A program made the translations under genes and the position numbers. Of a stretch of 64,000 bases of DNA, positions 60,201-64,000 are shown in pieces. The notes beneath the pieces were generated by a model. It ran no database searches and had not been told where the DNA came from. It worked only from the letters and a program-made list of their open reading frames with translations. The stretch covers positions 763,001 through 827,000 of the forward strand of contig JAYKKM010000156.1 of NCBI GenBank assembly GCA_035772405.1, given 5' to 3'. The DNA is from Chrysogorgia sp. JL179-B06 (Eukaryota; Cnidaria; Anthozoa; Scleralcyonacea; Chrysogorgiidae). Position 1 is the first letter of the stretch; the number at the start of each line of letters is the position of its first letter.

Positions 60201-61312
60201 GACCTTTGACCATCAAATTTGTTTTCAATGATCACCGTAACCGGTTAAATATATTTTACACTCTGTTTTTTGTTTAACTAGTGAAATTCTACAGTACGAA
60301 CAGCTCACCAAGTGTGATGATAATGTTATAGTGATTCAAAAGGAAAGATGAATGATGAAATGTCAAATGGTCCAGTGTAATAGACATCGAAGAAACAAAC
60401 TGGACAGCAAAATGAATGACTGGCAGGATTTGCCGTTTGACTGCCAGAATTAGATTTCTTCTGATCATCATGAACAGCGAAACAAAAAATTATTTGCAGT
60501 GCTGTTACTATAGAAAGTTGTTTCCCTTTTTTATCATTTTAAGTTGTTTCAAACATTTCAAACAATTTTGTAAAATACAGTGCAGTCGAACTAAAGCAGC
60601 AGTGACCTGACAATGCCATAACAATTTCATAACGTAAATACTATACATGGTTTTGGACCTGCATTCAGCGCCCACCTGCTCAAATATTATGGGTGACTGT
60701 TTAATACAGGTTTGACTGTATATTTATGAAACATATCGGTGAAAATAGATATAGACAAAAATATTCAGTTTACTTGTAAAAAAGTAAACATTTAAAATAT
60801 TAGTGAACTCTCTTTTAAAGGCAATTTCTAGCCCTAGAAAAACACCATTAGAACGACATAAATTTATTAATTTTGGTGTCTTATCTACAAATTACTAGCG
60901 TGCTCGCAGCCCGAAACAAATGAGGTACTACAAGTATATAATAAATAAACAAACCACATGGCACATCTAGACGATTCGGACAAGAGAGTGTTAATAAAAA
61001 TTAAGCCTATTTTCCAACATAGAGTTTAAACATAATTCCAAAATAAAAGATAAGGCAAAGAAGGAATATAAAAGCAGGCTATAAAGTCAAAGAATGGTTC
61101 ATGAATTCATATATCAATCTTACCTTTACTTTATCAAAGCTTGTATCCGCTTTACTTGCAACCTCGGCAATAATGGCTCGCATACTGCTTCCAGTCGACG
61201 TCATTCCTTTATCATAATAATTCGCAAGTATATGCTTTTGCTCATTGCTTAAAACTTCGTAAGAAGTTGACCGAGAAGAACCAGCCGCCATTTTGTCAAA
61301 GCTCGTACCCAA
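57250..61312 (-). CDS. Homeodomain-like plus HMG-box-like protein (KDZ cargo)
   Basis: Six minus-strand exons, 61312-61124, 59906-59762, 59306-59113, 58595-58448, 58349-58287 and 57962-57250, give 483 residues with phases that all join. The ATG lies just inside the right TIR. Residues about 20-75 read LSNEQKHILANYYDKG...KVKKWIGNENRKRK, which looks like a homeodomain with the recognition helix split across an intron; WIGN replaces the usual WFQN. Residues about 94-165 (RAATGYNLFCSTILG... KWRLLSTEECAVWNEKAKD) resemble an HMG box. The following part is unknown, with a lysine/glutamate-rich helix near residues 275-315 (KNAEKIKFKIIEEKEEY) and a beta-rich C-terminus. It is probably a nuclear DNA-binding protein. 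The domain calls are inference from motifs. No disruption is visible. Confidence 0.75.
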
Positions 61313-61338
61313 TGCTCCAAATGCATCGCACGAGTTAG

Positions 61339-61435
61339 CTCAGATTGCTTAGATTACAATCTGGCAACGCTTCAATGCGCCGTTCTAAAATTTAGAACGT
61401 GTGCTTTAAGCGCTTTAGAACCGGTGAAACGGGTG
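61339..61435 (-). repeat. Right terminal inverted repeat of KDZ element
   Basis: Perfect 97-bp mirror of 43444-43540; the third gene starts 27 bp inside it. Confidence 0.97.
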
Positions 61436-61443
61436 GGTTGGAG
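61436..61443. repeat. Target-site duplication of KDZ element, right
   Basis: GGTTGGAG, the second copy of 43436-43443. Confidence 0.97.
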
Positions 61444-61620
61444 AGAGCCCACAACATACGCAAATTTAGTTTGTTCCAAGGTTATGCCTCTGGAAAGAGC
61501 GGGGTCACTAGGCCAGTACGGAGGCAATTTGATTCTGATAGCTGAGGTCACCGGTGAAGCTGTCGGTTGTGCGGCGGTGTTGCCAGACGAACTTTCTGGT
61601 TGTATACTTTCGGTGGACAT
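61436..61620 (-). pseudogene. Ty3/gypsy gag N-terminal part
   Basis: The ATG at 61620 lies 21 bp inside the 5' LTR, directly after a primer-binding-like TGGTGACCCCGATGACA. The frame reads MSTESIQPESSSGNTAAQPT and continues to TKFAYVVGSLQPT, a typical Ty3/gypsy gag N-terminal segment, where the KDZ element cuts it. Past the insertion the frame only reads into TIR sequence. The rest of gag is 18 kb away at 43443. Confidence 0.85.
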
Positions 61621-61640
61621 TTGTCATCGGGGTCACCAAT

Positions 61641-62045
61641 TTAGCGCGAGTATTTATTTTGCTTGTAGAGCGATGAATTTGTGAGCTGGTGAGAAAATAC
61701 TCGGAACGCCAATGTGATATATACTTTTTATTACATACAGAAATTCGTCACTAAATATAATATAGTTGATTTGAAGAGATGTTCTCGTGAGAGCACCAAG
61801 CGAGCCTATCTTATTGTATTTACAAGCAGGTATTATATATACTAGCAAATGAGTAGGCGTTAAATTATTAAGGAAGCTGTCATCAAAGACGTCACTACCA
61901 AGGTTAAGGCACGTCTTAGGCGAGGCTATTTCCTAAAAGGATTAGGAACTAAAAATAATGTTTATAAATGTTCTGAAAGTTCCTTGCACGCAAACAGGAA
62001 ACCGCATCATATGCGCGTAGTTAAATCGCGTGACGAGGCACTACA
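61641..62045 (-). repeat. 5' LTR of Ty3/gypsy element
   Basis: 405 bp, about 99% identical to the 3' LTR apart from a 21-bp deletion. The primer-binding region follows one or two bases downstream on the minus strand. Confidence 0.93.
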
Positions 62046-62445
62046 TACCTAACTGCCAATGGTTTTTGCTGTCTTCTCTGCATGTACACTGCTCCTGGTG
62101 CCTACTTTGAACTTTCCAATGAATTTACCTTACTTCTACTGCTGAATTTACCTAACTGCCAATGGTTTCTGGTGTCTTCTCTACATGTATGCTGCTCCAG
62201 CTGCCTACTTTGAACTTTTCAATGAATTTACCTTACTTTTACTGCTGAATTTACCTAACTGCCAATGGTTTTTGCTGTCTTCTCTGCATGTACGCTGCTC
62301 CTGCTGCCTATTTTGAACTTTCCAATGAATTTACCTTACTTCTACTGCTGAATTTACCTAACTGCCAATGGTTTCTGGTGTCTTCTCTACATGTATGCTG
62401 CTTCTGACTTCTGCTGGCTGCTGCCTATTTTGAACTTAAAATCAA
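62046..62445 (+). repeat. About 105-bp minisatellite, right of LTR element
   Basis: At least three more units with CTAACTGCCAATGGTTTYTG and TGCCTACTTTGAACTTTCC words, beginning with the duplicated TACCT. It continues the array at 38040-38300. Confidence 0.9.
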
Positions 62446-64000
62446 TACTTAAATGTATTTTGGTGTCTTCTAGCTCTTCGCATCTTTTTTGGTGAACTAC
62501 TATTCAAATTTGTCCATTGGTGTGATACTGTGATGGTGTCTGAGGGAGCTGCCTTTTAAACTGATTTTATTTATTTGAAAGGAAAATTAGTTTGATAGGT
62601 AATTTTCTCACGAATTAACTCTAAGTATGTTTGAATGTCTACTGTGTACACGCCGGATGGAGAAGTGTAAGGACTGAGATGCTGCAAGAAAGGTAGGTAA
62701 GTTAACAGAAAGGCCAAGGAACTGGTAAGTGGCACATTTTTATGGTAACTAAAATTAAAACTCTAAAGTTGCAGACTACTTCTAAATTTAGCAAACTTAT
62801 GTTAAATATTCTGTAATAATACATTAGTACATTACTAATTTACTTATTTACATATCCACGAGCCTCAGTAGTAAGCACACAGCGCCGCCCGGGCAAAGCC
62901 TGAGGCGAACAGCGAACCCACTGCCCAGGGGCCCAGGGCTAGATAACTTGCAGTCCACGTGCATGCAAATTAAATAACCATGAGAAACAAATTCTGTGTT
63001 ACGTTTATTCTTACAATACAAATAGTAAATTTAACTTTCAGTTTCACTTACCAGGTAAATTTCGTTATTTCGGTTGTCAGTGCGCGCAGTGGCCTGGCAA
63101 CTAGTTGAAAAACGACCCCCCAGACAACGCCGTTTGTACGCTAAAATTTCGAAAGCGCGCGCGGCGCGCGCACAATATTACAATCTAGCCGCGCAAAATT
63201 TCCGCCTAATTTTGATATCCGTCGCGCATTTTGCACATTTTCCAGTCTGGGTATAGGAGCGTTATTTCATTCACGGCCAGAGTAGCGTCACCACATTACC
63301 TGTGAGCACTGAGCAAAAGCAGAGTCAGCAAACAAGGGAACATGACCAATCAACTCGTGACAAATGTCCTTTAAAACAGAAGTATTTATTTTCAAATGAG
63401 ATGCAGAAGTATTTATTTTCAAAAAAGACTAAGCATGAGAATACAAAATTGTGCGCAATTGACGAAACATTAACTCCAGGGACTGCAGAGTCTGAAATTC
63501 CCGAATGCGAGAGATTCAACAACTTACGGTTCTGGTGTATATAATGGTTTCTATCCATGTCGGATGTACTACGTGCTATGAAAGACGCGAAACGCCAATT
63601 CTGCAAGAAAATCACGCGACGACAGTAACCCGGCAACCGGCCGGAGGGTGAAGACTGTGCGACCTGCAAAACAACATTGAAAGCCGTGAACCTTAACGTG
63701 GACGCATGTACACATTGCATTTGCATTGGAGACCAGTGTTTTTACGATGCAGTACCTTTTAAGTAGTTGGAAACAACTTGAAGATGAGGTATGTTATCTT
63801 TTCTGAAAATAAAAAATGTTCCACATAAATTCCAAGAAGGATATTAAGAAGTTGACACAGAGATCGTGAGCATAATTTATAAAAACAGAACCATAAAGCC
63901 AAATTCAAGTGAATCAATTTTCTCTAAAATTTACGCCGCTTTGTTACTTGTTTCCAATGCTTGCTCTTCATCTCGTTTTTACCCCCCACAAGCAAAGACC
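62446..64000. other. Right flank, no confident gene
   Basis: AT-rich sequence with a GC-rich patch (62880-62950) and a GCGCGC block (63150-63235). A plus-strand frame at 63302-63544 lacks an ATG and contains a 27-bp tandem duplication (63380-63425, AGAAGTATTTATTTTCAAA). A 54-bp segment at 63914-63967 recurs at 32902-32955. Nothing is recognised as coding. Confidence 0.5.

Larger units (their letters stand above)
43444..61435 (+). mobile_element. 18-kb KDZ-class DNA transposon with three genes
   Basis: The element is 17,992 bp. Its ends are 97-bp inverted repeats with no mismatch, starting CACCCGTTTCACCGGTTCTA, and it is flanked by the 8-bp duplication GGTTGGAG; an 8-bp TSD is reported for Zisupton/KDZ elements. 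It encodes a KDZ transposase on the plus strand (43600-50480), a winged-helix/kinase-like protein on the plus strand (53581-55076) and a homeodomain-like/HMG-like protein on the minus strand (57250-61312). Both outer genes start just inside the ends. Smaller elements have landed inside it. The perfect TIRs and TSD and nearly intact genes indicate a recent insertion into gag of the Ty3/gypsy element. Confidence 0.96.
38301..62045 (-). mobile_element. Ty3/gypsy LTR retrotransposon, heavily interrupted
   Basis: Minus-strand element with LTRs at 61641-62045 (5') and 38301-38726 (3') and the 5-bp duplication TACCT at 38296-38300 and 62046-62050. After subtracting the KDZ insertion, the 956-bp insertion and their duplications, the original length is about 4.78 kb, compact for Ty3/gypsy. 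Domain order is gag, protease, RT, RNase H, integrase, as in this family. Several frameshifts and two insertions make this copy non-functional. The LTRs differ by one 21-bp indel and about four substitutions. Confidence 0.95.

Overview
The window looks like nuclear DNA of an invertebrate animal. It is AT-rich, genes have short exons with GT/AG introns, and there is no operon-like packing. tRNA-derived SINEs, Ty3/gypsy, hAT-like and KDZ elements are all present, together with a transposon-borne nuclease/CXC protein family I associate with cnidarians and molluscs. A cnidarian is my best guess, but I cannot prove it. No ordinary host housekeeping gene is visible; almost everything recognisable is mobile or repeated DNA.

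Positions 1-23640 form one very large imperfect palindrome. The left arm is 1-8330, the turning point is near 8330, and the right arm runs from 8331 to at least 20480, with the repeat array continuing to about 23640. The outer part of each arm is a minisatellite array rich in TTATTCCCC/TACTCCCC-type words; its long reading frames are low-complexity artefacts. The inner part holds a degenerate Ty3/gypsy reverse-transcriptase fragment and tRNA-like SINEs. The right arm carries several insertions missing from the left arm: a 2.4-kb element with inverted subterminal minisatellites, a 508-bp hAT5-like element, a foldback element, a hairpin-rich insertion and an internal mini-palindrome. The left arm therefore serves as the empty site for each. 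A 1.1-kb hAT-like element with an 8-bp target duplication sits in the right array.

Positions 24277-27983 are a transposon-like unit with imperfect inverted ends. It holds a minus-strand multi-exon gene that I read as a FEN/PIN-like nuclease with a C-terminal CXC (tesmin-like) cysteine cluster, broken by a frameshift. Positions 28000-38040 are gene-poor and full of small inverted repeats, SINEs and gene fragments.

Positions 38040-62440 are a nested set. A minisatellite of roughly 105-bp unit was hit by a minus-strand Ty3/gypsy retrotransposon (38301-62045, TSD TACCT). That element was hit in RT by a 956-bp element (40813-41768, 9-bp TSD) and in gag by an 18-kb KDZ-class DNA transposon (43444-61435, 97-bp perfect TIRs, 8-bp TSD GGTTGGAG).

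The KDZ element is the centrepiece. It carries three intron-containing genes: a 16-exon KDZ transposase with one homopolymer frameshift, a protein joining an RFX-like winged helix to a degenerate kinase-like domain, and a protein joining a homeodomain-like segment to an HMG-box-like segment with a long unknown C-terminus. The cargo thus looks like DNA-binding or regulatory proteins travelling with their own transposase.
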